8,341 bases of DNA from JBBDRV01 sp040905285 (GTDB lineage: Bacteria > Bacteroidota > Rhodothermia > Balneolales > Balneolaceae): contig JBBDRV010000079.1 of NCBI GenBank assembly GCA_040905285.1, forward strand, positions 1 through 8,341, in the 5' to 3' direction. This document shows, one piece after another, positions 1 to 6,432 of this stretch. The position numbers and the translations under genes are program-made. Under the pieces are notes generated by a model. It worked only from the letters and a program-made list of their open reading frames with translations, was not told where the DNA came from and did no database searches. Numbering within the stretch: position 1 is the first letter of the stretch; each line of letters opens with the position of its first letter.

Positions 1-101
1 CAAGTCGTGTTCCACTGTGCCAAAATCTCATCCTGCTCGCTTTCTGTTCCTAAGTCCGACAGACTGCGTGTATCCCGGCTTTTCACTTCAGGTTTTCGAT
101 A

Positions 102-122
102 AGTCGGTTTGACAAACCGACT
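102..122. promoter_or_regulatory. Perfect interrupted palindrome, candidate operator
   Basis: The half-sites AGTCGGTTTG and CAAACCGACT are exact reverse complements around a single central A at 112, giving 10 paired bases per side. The site covers the -35 hexamer of the promoter described at 109-137, which is where a repressor would block polymerase. No T-run follows on either strand, so it does not read as an intrinsic terminator. I do not recognise the motif as the site of a named regulator. The perfect symmetry is directly visible; a role as a binding site is inferred. Confidence 0.5.
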
Positions 123-137
123 CCGCTGACGTATTAT
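109..137 (+). promoter_or_regulatory. Sigma-70-like promoter for the radical SAM gene
   Basis: A consensus -35 hexamer TTGACA (109-114) is followed after exactly 17 bases by TATTAT (132-137), a five-of-six match to the -10 consensus. Transcription would start near 144-146, leaving an untranslated leader of about 90 bases before the ATG at 234. The -35 lies within the palindrome at 102-122, suggesting regulated expression. This is the strongest promoter-like match I found in the window. A TATAAA at 141-146 is an alternative -10 with a less favourable spacing. Confidence 0.6.
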
Positions 138-159
138 ATGTATAAAATATGTGCATAAG

Positions 160-174
160 GAATGAAGCAGTGAT
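160..174 (+). repeat. 15-base direct repeat, copy 1, in the leader
   Basis: The element GAATGAAGCAGTGAT occurs here and again at 219-233, 59 bases apart start to start. Each copy contains ATG AAG CAG TGA, a three-codon reading frame Met-Lys-Gln. In this copy an AAGGA directly abuts the ATG, which is too close for a normal ribosome binding site. It lies in the presumed leader of the radical SAM transcript. Confidence 0.6.
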
Positions 175-218
175 TAGTGAGTGATACGACAAAATATCAA
201 CAAGTGAAATAATGAAGA

Positions 219-233
219 GAATGAAGCAGTGAT
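219..233 (+). repeat. 15-base direct repeat, copy 2, abutting the start codon
   Basis: This is an exact copy of the element at 160-174, ending one base before the ATG at 234. Just upstream, AATGAAG also occurs at 211-217, so this seven-base core appears three times in the leader. An ATG at 212 opens a six-codon frame (Met-Lys-Arg-Met-Lys-Gln) whose TGA at 230-232 is separated from the gene's ATG by a single base. The arrangement could allow termination-reinitiation, or could simply be a local duplication. Confidence 0.6.
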
Positions 234-1286
234 ATGAATGTGGAACCGATAAAAGGCCGGGGAGCGTCAGATAATCCCGGAAACAGATTTGAAAAGATAC
301 GGCTCGAATACGACAGGGATGAAGAAACGGGACAAAAACCCCCTCCTGAACGATTGCTGATGAAGGACCATAGCAGCGGAATCATCTCCACCAATAAAAG
401 TCCGGACATAGGATTTCACAAAAGCCTGAATCCCTACAGGGGTTGTGAACACGGCTGTATCTACTGTTACGCCCGGCCGACCCATGAATTTCTGGGCATG
501 TCCGCCGGACTGGATTTCGAGTCGAAGATTGTAGTGAAACATGATGCTCCCGACCTGCTGAGAAAAACACTGTCCCAAAGAAGCTGGATTCCGGACGTGA
601 TTGTAATGAGTGGAGTGACCGACCCTTACCAGCCTGTGGAAAAAGAGCTTGAAATCACCCGGGGCTGTCTGAAAGTTCTGGCGGGGTCCCGGCATCCGGT
701 GAGCATCATCACAAAAAATCATCTGGTCACCCGGGATTTGGACCTGCTTTCCGAACTGGCAGCTTATCATGCGGTCAGCGTAACCCTGTCGGTAACAACC
801 CTTGATCCGGAGCTTGCACGGGTGATGGAGCCCAGGACGACAAGGCCGGGGCGAAGAATTGAAGCTGTCCGAAAGCTGTCGGAAGCCGGCATTCCGGTCC
901 GGGTTAATGTTGCACCGGTCATACCCGGACTGACGGATCATGAATGTGTATCTATTCTGGAAGCCGCCGCTTCAGCGGGCGCGTGCGGTGCCGGATACAC
1001 CATGCTTCGCCTGCCGTACGGTGTAAAGGATCTATTCCTCCAGTGGCTTGATCAGCACTTCCCCGACCGGAAGCAGAAGGTGGTCAACCGCCTGCTCGAT
1101 ATCCGGTCCGGCAAGCTGAACCGTTCCGAATACGGCGAACGATTCAGGGGAAGGGGGCATTATGCCGGCCAGGTCGCTGATCTGTTTCAACAGACGGTTT
1201 CGAGACTGAATCTAAACCGGGGACCGGGGGGGCTGTCGTCGGAAGCATTCCGGCGCCCTGCGCAGGGGCAGCTCGATCTGTTCTGA
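234..1286 (+). CDS. PA0069-family radical SAM protein
   Basis: The 350-residue protein belongs to the radical S-adenosylmethionine superfamily, in the subgroup named after Pseudomonas PA0069 and distantly like spore photoproduct lyase; its substrate is unknown. The iron-sulfur motif is visible as Cys71-x3-Cys75-x2-Cys78 inside NPYRGCEHGCIYCYARPTHE. These cysteines would hold a 4Fe-4S cluster that cleaves SAM to a radical. The amino-terminal PIKGRGASDNPGNRFE and the carboxy-terminal QLDLF are both as I recall for this family, and the length is typical, so the gene appears complete. The start at 234 is chosen because the family signature begins a few residues later; no clear Shine-Dalgarno precedes it. 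The protein is probably cytosolic, since no signal peptide or membrane segment is seen. It stands alone between its own promoter and a terminator, so the neighbours give no clue to its role. Confidence 0.9.
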   Translation: MNVEPIKGRGASDNPGNRFEKIRLEYDRDEETGQKPPPERLLMKDHSSGIISTNKSPDIGFHKSLNPYRGCEHGCIYCYARPTHEFLGMSAGLDFESKIVVKHDAPDLLRKTLSQRSWIPDVIVMSGVTDPYQPVEKELEITRGCLKVLAGSRHPVSIITKNHLVTRDLDLLSELAAYHAVSVTLSVTTLDPELARVMEPRTTRPGRRIEAVRKLSEAGIPVRVNVAPVIPGLTDHECVSILEAAASAGACGAGYTMLRLPYGVKDLFLQWLDQHFPDRKQKVVNRLLDIRSGKLNRSEYGERFRGRGHYAGQVADLFQQTVSRLNLNRGPGGLSSEAFRRPAQGQLDLF

Positions 1287-1303
1287 ACTCGATCTGTTCT
1301 GAA
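1272..1303 (+). repeat. 16-base tandem duplication across the stop codon
   Basis: The unit CTCGATCTGTTCTGAA occurs twice head to tail, at 1272-1287 and 1288-1303, with no intervening base. The first copy encodes the last residues of the radical SAM protein, LDLF, and its stop. The second copy lies in untranslated sequence and repeats the same text. As the unit is 16 bases, readthrough would place the second copy in another frame. It is probably a replication-slippage product. Confidence 0.8.
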
Positions 1304-1330
1304 AATGTTCTCCCCTGCATCTATCTGCGG

Positions 1331-1356
1331 GCTCACTGGCCCGTGAGCGGTTTTTT
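1331..1356 (+). terminator. Rho-independent terminator after the radical SAM gene
   Basis: A six-base-pair stem, GCTCAC at 1331-1336 and GTGAGC at 1343-1348, encloses the loop TGGCCC. It is followed by GG and a run of six T at 1351-1356. The site lies 45 bases past the stop codon on the same strand and separates this gene from the thioredoxin-like gene downstream. The stem is short but GC-rich, and the T-run is clear. Confidence 0.75.
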
Positions 1357-1491
1357 CTGTATGATTTCATGACCAATGCTTACTTTCCATTCACGACAGC
1401 AGGCTCAGCCCGAACAGCCGGCAGCCTGGTGAAATGTCCGCAGAAAAAATTTCAACCCGAACAGCAATTTCAAATCTAAATAATCGAAATT

Positions 1492-2070
1492 ATGGCAGTT
1501 AATTCAACCATGCTTGAGCTGGGAACAAAAGCACCCGATTTTTCTCTTCCCGACAGCATTTCAAGCCGGCAATATACCCTGAGTGAATTCGAAGGCAACG
1601 CGGCGCTGCTGGTCATGTTTATTTGTAATCACTGTCCCTATGTCAAACATATCAGGGACGGACTGATTGACTATGCTACCACATATATGCCGAAGGGCGT
1701 CGGCGTCGTTGCGATCAGTTCCAATGATGTAAATGACTATCCGGAGGATTCACCCGAGAAAATGAAGGAGGAAGCGGAAAAATACGGTTATCCGTTTCCT
1801 TATCTGTATGATGAGACACAGGAGGTAGCTCGTGCGTATCGTGCCGCATGTACACCGGATTTCTTTCTTTTTGACGAGAAGCTCCGCCTTGCATACCGGG
1901 GTCAGTTTGACGACAGCAAGCCGAAAAACGACAAACCCGTAACTGGCAGGGATCTCCGGGAGGCTACTGACCGGGTTCTTGCAGGCGAGAAAGTACAGGG
2001 CGGGCAGAGACCCAGTATCGGTTGCAATATCAAATGGAAAAAGGGAAATGAACCGGACTACTTTGGATAA
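1492..2070 (+). CDS. Thioredoxin-fold / peroxiredoxin-like family protein
   Basis: The 192-residue protein has the amino-terminal pattern of AhpC/TSA and thioredoxin-like redoxins (MLELGTKAPDFSLPD). It has a CxxC site, Cys45-Asn-His-Cys48, in FICNHCPYVKHI after the first beta strand. A thioredoxin-type cis-proline is likely in Cys120-Thr-Pro-Asp-Phe-Phe, and a further cysteine, Cys178, sits in the conserved tail GCNIKWKKGNEPDYFG. This matches a widespread cytosolic family often annotated simply as thioredoxin family protein or peroxiredoxin-like 1; its partner is not known, and general thiol-disulfide or peroxide chemistry is inferred. There is no signal peptide, unlike secreted TlpA/ResA proteins. 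The start at 1492 is preferred over the internal Met7 because relatives begin with a similar short lead. No obvious Shine-Dalgarno is seen. Its end overlaps pdxH by 23 bases, so the two are probably cotranscribed. Confidence 0.88.
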   Translation: MAVNSTMLELGTKAPDFSLPDSISSRQYTLSEFEGNAALLVMFICNHCPYVKHIRDGLIDYATTYMPKGVGVVAISSNDVNDYPEDSPEKMKEEAEKYGYPFPYLYDETQEVARAYRAACTPDFFLFDEKLRLAYRGQFDDSKPKNDKPVTGRDLREATDRVLAGEKVQGGQRPSIGCNIKWKKGNEPDYFG

Positions 2071-2716
2071 CAAAACCGATTTGAATGTATGGGAGCTCCG
2101 GAGATCTTACACGAAAAGCGGACTTCTGGAAGCTGATCTTCCGGAGAATCCGTTCAAGCTTTTAAAACGGTGGATTGAGCAGGCACTGATTTCCAAGGTT
2201 CCGGAGCCCAATGCCATGTCCCTTGCCACGGTGAAAAAAGATCAGGTTCCTGATGTGCGGATGATTCTTCTCAAGGAAATTGAGGAAGACACGATCTTGT
2301 TTTTTACGAATTACCGAAGTGAAAAAGCGGAAGATCTGAAGCATTGTCCCGCTGCAGCCTGCTGTTTCTGGTGGGCGGAGCTGGAGCGCCAGGTCCGGTT
2401 GAGGGGATCGGTTGAAAAAGTAGCCCGCGGAGAAAGCACAGCTTATTTTGCCAGCCGCCCGAGAGAAAGCCAGCTGGGCGCCTGGGCATCCGATCAGAGC
2501 AGGGAAGTTCAGGGTCGTGAAGCACTTGAACTGAAGTTTGAAGATTTTAAAAAAAAGTATGAAGGAAAGGAAATACCCGTGCCGGCAGAATGGGGCGGAT
2601 ACAGAATCAGGGTAACCGACCTCGAATTCTGGCAGGGGAGACCGGGGAGGCTTCATGACCGGATACTCTTCTGCAGAACGTCGTCAGGCTGGAGCCGAAA
2701 GCGGCTGGCCCCCTGA
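2048..2716 (+). CDS. pdxH: Pyridoxamine/pyridoxine 5'-phosphate oxidase
   Basis: This FMN-dependent cytosolic enzyme oxidises pyridoxine 5'-phosphate or pyridoxamine 5'-phosphate to pyridoxal 5'-phosphate, using oxygen and giving hydrogen peroxide. From the ATG at 2048 it is 222 residues, close to E. coli PdxH. Visible family blocks are RMILLK (71-76, flavin phosphate binding), the stretch around SEK (91-93), ELERQVRLRG (111-120), YFASRPRESQLGAW (133-146) and the carboxy-terminal EFWQGRPGRLHDR (193-205). Arg201 and His203 correspond to the substrate-binding Arg197/His199 pair of E. coli. The protein ends with the usual RLAP. The frame is open further upstream, to a TTG at 1979, but that would add 23 unrelated residues inside the previous gene. 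The ATG at 2048 is preceded by AAAAAGGG, a plausible ribosome binding site located inside the thioredoxin-like gene, which suggests translational coupling. Confidence 0.95.
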   Translation: MNRTTLDNKTDLNVWELRRSYTKSGLLEADLPENPFKLLKRWIEQALISKVPEPNAMSLATVKKDQVPDVRMILLKEIEEDTILFFTNYRSEKAEDLKHCPAAACCFWWAELERQVRLRGSVEKVARGESTAYFASRPRESQLGAWASDQSREVQGREALELKFEDFKKKYEGKEIPVPAEWGGYRIRVTDLEFWQGRPGRLHDRILFCRTSSGWSRKRLAP

Positions 2717-2841
2717 AAGTGACCGATACCGGTACCGCCGGGGAAATCTGTCCGACGTTGATTTTATACAGCTTTTTGATAAATTGAATACAGACTGGAC
2801 ATTATACGGCATCGTCTGTCCAACGGCTTCACTCGTTAGTT

Positions 2842-5334
2842 ATGGAATCTCTCAGCCAATCATTCGGGTTTTTGACAGTTGTTCCAGCGTGGGCGGGCTG
2901 GAGCAGCGTGTTGTTTATTTTTTTTCTGTTCGGTTACCGGAAGGCGCCTCTCTGGCTCTGGAGTCTGTTCGGGTTCCTTCTCCTGTGGGGAATAGCAGCT
3001 CCTTCATGGATATTAACGGCATTTGTGGGTCTGGCAGCCGTTTTCAACGTGAAGCCGGTCCGCAGAACCCTTTTTTCCGGTCCCTTCATGAGGATGTTCA
3101 ACTCTCTGGGGATTCTGCCGGTCATCTCCCGGACAGAGAAGACAGCCATTGAAGCCGGCACGGTCTGGGTGGACGGTGAACTTTTTTCCGGCAATCCGGA
3201 TTTCAGGCGCCTGCTTGGGGAATCTTATCCGGAATTGACGGACAGGGAACAGGCTTTCCTGGACGGTCCGGTGGACGAGCTGTGCGAAATGGTACATGAC
3301 TGGGAGGTATTCAGGCGAAAAGAATTCGATTCTGAAACCTGGTCTTTCCTGAGGGAGAATCGTTTTTTCGGGCTGATCATACCCGAGAAATACGGCGGAC
3401 ACGGTTTTTCACATACGGCTCACAGTACGATTATAGCCAAACTGGCCTCCCGGTGCGGTCCGCTCGCCACAACGGTTATGGTTCCCAATTCGCTTGGACC
3501 CGCTGAACTGTTAATCCATTACGGAACGGACGAACAGAAAAGGCACTATTTGCCGAAGCTGGTTACGGGGGAAGAGATGCCGTGTTTTGCACTTACAGAA
3601 CCCGGGGCCGGGTCGGATGCCGGGGCGATGCAATCTACAGGTGTTGTATTCCGGAATGACGACGGCAGCCTCTTCCTGAAACTGAACTGGAACAAGCGGT
3701 ATATCACCCTTGCCTCTATCTCTACGGTGATCGGCCTGGCCTTCAAGCTGCAGGACCCGTCCAACTTGCTGGGGAAAGGGGTAGAGCCCGGAATAACCTG
3801 TGCCCTGGTCCCAAGCAATCTGGAAGGCGTGGAGCTGGGTAAGCGCCACGACCCGCTCGGAGTCCCCTTTCATAACTGTCCGACCCGCGGCAGGGATGTA
3901 ATTGTTCCTGCAGAGGCCATCATCGGCGGCCCGGACGGAGCGGGAAACGGATGGCGGATGCTGATGGAGTCACTGGCAGTAGGACGTGGCATATCCCTGC
4001 CCGCCCAGGGACTGGGAAGTGCAAAAATCTGTGCCCGTACCATAGGGGCCTATGCGGCAATAAGAAAACAATTCGGGATCAATATCGGAAAATTTGAAGG
4101 TATTGAAGAAGCGATGGCCCGGATCGGAGGATATTCCTACCTGATGGAGGCTGCACGCAAATATACCTGCGGCGGCCTCGACAAAGGTGCCAAACCCGCT
4201 GTCATAACCGCTATTGCCAAATACAATTTTACGGAACTCGCCCGGGAAATTATCAATGATGCCATGGATATTGTGGGGGGTGCCGGTATCTCCAGAGGTC
4301 CCCGTAATATGTTTGCGCATGCGTATATGGCCGCTCCGATTGGAATTACGGTAGAGGGAGCCAATATTCTCACCCGCTCATTAATAATTTTCGGTCAGGG
4401 TGCAATTCGCTGCCACCCTTACGTATATCGTGAAATTGATGCACTGACGCGCGGTGACGTGAAAGATTTCGATCATTTTTTCTGGAAACATGTCGGCCAT
4501 GCATTTACCAACGGGATCCGTGCCTTCATTCTGAGCCTCGCACGGGGCCGGACAGCCTCCTCGCCTGTGCGGGGGCCCGTTGCGCGATATTACAGGAGGC
4601 TGGCTTGGTCATCAGCCTCTTTCGCGTTTATGGCGGATATTGCACTGGTTTCCTACGGCGGCGGACTGAAGATGAGAGAGAAGATTTCGGGCAGATACGC
4701 GGATCTTCTGGGGTGGATGTATCTGGCAGCTGCAACCCTCAAAAGGTACGAAGCGGAAGACCGGCAGGAGGAAGACCATGATTATTTCAAGTGGGCGATG
4801 GACCATGCGTTCTTTCGCATCCAGAGAAGTTTTGATGACATTTACCGGGAAATCCGGGTACCGGGACTGAGCTGGCTTTTCAGGGGACCGGTGGCGCTGT
4901 GGTCACGTATCAACCGGATCGGCAAACCTCCCCCGGATGAAACCGGCCATAAAGTTGCGGCGGCCATGCAGCAGCCCGGTTCTCAGCGCGACCGCATGAG
5001 TAAAGATATCTATATACCGCTGTCCCGCAGGGAAACTGTCGGCAAATATGAATATGCCCTTGACCTGGTAACCAGGTCGGCCCCTCTCTACAGGAAGCTG
5101 CGGGATGCGGTAAAGAGGGAAGAGCTTGAAAATGGACCCGTCACGGATCAGGCAGAGGCGGCACGTTCCAAAGGCATCCTCAGTGACAGTGAAGTGCAGC
5201 TGATTATGGAGACAGAGGATTCGAGATCCGATGCCATTCAGGTAGATGAATATACACTCGGGGAATACAAGAATGAGCTGCCCGATTTTCCGGAAAAAGA
5301 GGGGACAGACGGAAACAGGGTCGGATTTTCTTAA
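2842..5334 (+). CDS. fadE: Acyl-CoA dehydrogenase, FadE type
   Basis: This FAD-dependent enzyme introduces the trans-2 double bond into acyl-CoA, the first step of each beta-oxidation cycle. At 830 residues it matches the long FadE form (E. coli FadE is 814) rather than ordinary acyl-CoA dehydrogenases of about 380. Residues 16-70 contain three hydrophobic stretches (about 16-32, 36-52, 55-70), suggesting inner-membrane anchoring. The dehydrogenase core follows, with SRTEK, then ALTEPGAGSDAG (about 250-261), TWNKRY-like LNWNKRYITLA, and VGRGISLPAQGLG around Arg382. Glu505 in TVEGANILTRS aligns with the catalytic base of the superfamily. GQGAIRCHPYVYREID follows, and the rest is the FadE-specific carboxy-terminal region (DUF1974). 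No other ATG lies in frame upstream before a stop at 2785-2787, so the start is fixed unless a rare codon is used; no Shine-Dalgarno is visible. It begins 125 bases after pdxH, possibly from its own promoter in the AT-rich 2760-2810 stretch, which I could not resolve. Confidence 0.95.
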   Translation: MESLSQSFGFLTVVPAWAGWSSVLFIFFLFGYRKAPLWLWSLFGFLLLWGIAAPSWILTAFVGLAAVFNVKPVRRTLFSGPFMRMFNSLGILPVISRTEKTAIEAGTVWVDGELFSGNPDFRRLLGESYPELTDREQAFLDGPVDELCEMVHDWEVFRRKEFDSETWSFLRENRFFGLIIPEKYGGHGFSHTAHSTIIAKLASRCGPLATTVMVPNSLGPAELLIHYGTDEQKRHYLPKLVTGEEMPCFALTEPGAGSDAGAMQSTGVVFRNDDGSLFLKLNWNKRYITLASISTVIGLAFKLQDPSNLLGKGVEPGITCALVPSNLEGVELGKRHDPLGVPFHNCPTRGRDVIVPAEAIIGGPDGAGNGWRMLMESLAVGRGISLPAQGLGSAKICARTIGAYAAIRKQFGINIGKFEGIEEAMARIGGYSYLMEAARKYTCGGLDKGAKPAVITAIAKYNFTELAREIINDAMDIVGGAGISRGPRNMFAHAYMAAPIGITVEGANILTRSLIIFGQGAIRCHPYVYREIDALTRGDVKDFDHFFWKHVGHAFTNGIRAFILSLARGRTASSPVRGPVARYYRRLAWSSASFAFMADIALVSYGGGLKMREKISGRYADLLGWMYLAAATLKRYEAEDRQEEDHDYFKWAMDHAFFRIQRSFDDIYREIRVPGLSWLFRGPVALWSRINRIGKPPPDETGHKVAAAMQQPGSQRDRMSKDIYIPLSRRETVGKYEYALDLVTRSAPLYRKLRDAVKREELENGPVTDQAEAARSKGILSDSEVQLIMETEDSRSDAIQVDEYTLGEYKNELPDFPEKEGTDGNRVGFS

Positions 5335-5387
5335 AAGAACGGCTCCCCGAAACCGGCTGGAAGCCTGTCCACCGTCCTGTCAGTGCC

Positions 5388-6203
5388 TTACGGCTCTTCA
5401 TACAGTTTGGCGGCTTTTTCAGCAGAAAGCAGGATGCCCTTGATCATGGCAGAGCTGAACCCATTATGTTCCATCTCATTGAGGCCGCTGATGGTGCAGC
5501 CGCGGGGTGTGGTTACCCGGTCAACTTCATATTCCGGATGATTTCCCATGTGAAGAAGCAAAGAGGCGGCTCCTTTTGCAGTTTGGGCAGCCATCAGATT
5601 GGATTCAGTTGAATGGAAACCGATTTCTATGCCACCCTGGGAAGCTGCACGGATGGAACGCAGAAAAAAGGCAATTCCGCATGCACAAAGAGCGGTGGCC
5701 GCCGTCATCTGTTCTTCCAGTATGACCATGGTTTCACCGACCGTATTAAAAATCTTTTCGGCCGTTTTTACGGCATTTCCCGCTTTATCAGGGGAAGAGA
5801 TGCAGGTCATGGACTCACGGATAGCTATGGCTGTATTGGGAGCCGCACGTACAACCGGTATGTCCGCCGCGACTTTTTCGATGATCCGCCTGCTGTGGAC
5901 GCCGGTGATGACCGAAATCAGGAGATGTCTTTCCGGGTCCAGATGCTCACCGATTTCATCCAGCAGTGAATCAAGCTGCTGCGGCTCAACAGCCAGCAGA
6001 ATAATGTCGGATGTTTCAAGCGCCTTCAAATTGTCTGTCGTTGTCCGGAATCCGTTCTTTTTAAAAGACTTGAGCAACTCGATCCGGCGTCTGGTCAGGG
6101 TGATTTCGGCTGGTTTGAAGATACCCGATGCGGCAAGACCGCTGGCTATCGAGGTCCCTATATTTCCGGCGCCGATTATTGCTATATTTTTCCAATTCTT
6201 CAT
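5388..6203 (-). CDS. proC: Pyrroline-5-carboxylate reductase
   Basis: The enzyme reduces 1-pyrroline-5-carboxylate to L-proline with NAD(P)H, the final step of proline synthesis, in the cytosol. The 271-residue length is normal. A Rossmann dinucleotide-binding motif, IAIIGAGNIGTSIASGL, sits at residues 7-23. The substrate-side PNT motif (122-124) begins PNTAIAIRESMTCISS, and the carboxy-terminal family signature TTPRGCTISGLNEMEHNGF lies at 231-249. Both of the latter blocks read like Bacteroidota ProC proteins from memory, in place of the more usual MPNTPA and TPGGTTIAGL. The ATG at 6203-6201 is the natural start, four residues before the first beta strand, with no strong Shine-Dalgarno. The gene converges with fadE across 53 bases and diverges from thrA. 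A good promoter match lies about 50 bases upstream. Confidence 0.95.
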   Translation of the reverse strand: MKNWKNIAIIGAGNIGTSIASGLAASGIFKPAEITLTRRRIELLKSFKKNGFRTTTDNLKALETSDIILLAVEPQQLDSLLDEIGEHLDPERHLLISVITGVHSRRIIEKVAADIPVVRAAPNTAIAIRESMTCISSPDKAGNAVKTAEKIFNTVGETMVILEEQMTAATALCACGIAFFLRSIRAASQGGIEIGFHSTESNLMAAQTAKGAASLLLHMGNHPEYEVDRVTTPRGCTISGLNEMEHNGFSSAMIKGILLSAEKAAKLYEEP

Positions 6204-6432
6204 CAGTGGACTGGTTTATTAGTGATCCTGTTCATGACGTGTTTTCCCGATCGTCATATTTTACATGTTTAACCGAAGGATTGCCAAACTAAATGCCTTC
6301 ACTATTGCTGCTTAAACGCCTGTTTATTGAAAAAGTGCCAAAAACATGGGGTTTTGAAACGATTAGACTTGAAGAGAGGGTGTGGAATGGCTAAAATTGC
6401 CGTTCATTTTGTCCATTTAATTCGAAGTGATC
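6204..6432. other. Divergent intergenic region between proC and thrA
   Basis: These 229 bases separate two oppositely oriented amino-acid biosynthesis genes. The left part carries the proC promoter candidate. For thrA I could not find a convincing -35/-10 pair. TAGACTTG at 6364-6371 is a five-of-six match to the Bacteroidota -7 element TAnnTTTG but lacks a matching -33 element. No strong hairpin, riboswitch I recognise, or terminator is visible. A GAGAGGG at 6374-6380 leads to an ATG at 6387 that is out of frame with thrA. Confidence 0.5.
6258..6287 (-). promoter_or_regulatory. Sigma-70-like promoter for proC
   Basis: Read on the minus strand, TTGGCA (6287-6282) and TAAAAT (6263-6258) each match the -35 and -10 consensus at five of six positions and are 18 bases apart. 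Transcription would start near 6250, giving a leader of about 47 bases before the proC ATG at 6203. The match is good but the surrounding region is AT-rich, so a chance hit is possible. Confidence 0.5.

Noticed and set aside
1..101. Possible gene end or divergent gene start at the left edge
   Set aside because: Two forward frames are open from base 1 for about 33 codons, and a minus-strand ATG at 31-29 runs off the edge. The translations are too short and unrecognisable to support a gene.
102..122. Palindrome as an intrinsic terminator of a gene left of the window
   Set aside because: No T-run follows on either strand, and the central A leaves almost no loop. An operator overlapping the promoter fits better.
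267..941. Long antisense frame opposite the radical SAM gene
   Set aside because: It is a shadow of a strongly coding gene and shows no domain or motif. The same holds for the other minus-strand frames opposite fadE, pdxH and thrA and the plus-strand frames opposite proC.
1456..1484. Promoter for the thioredoxin-like gene using AATAAT at 1479-1484
   Set aside because: The -10-like box has no acceptable -35 partner at 16-18 bases upstream and would lie only a few bases before the start codon.
2655..3152. Plus-strand frame of 165 codons between pdxH and fadE
   Set aside because: It overlaps the conserved end of pdxH and more than 300 bases of fadE in another phase. Its translation resembles no protein family I know.
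5335..5387. Bidirectional terminator between convergent fadE and proC
   Set aside because: Only a four-base stem (GGCT/AGCC) and a short TTCTT/AAGAA inverted repeat across the fadE stop are seen, with no T-run on either strand.
6288..6432. Threonine attenuator or SAM riboswitch before thrA
   Set aside because: There is no run of Thr or Ile codons, no strong terminator hairpin, and no conserved riboswitch core that I can recognise.
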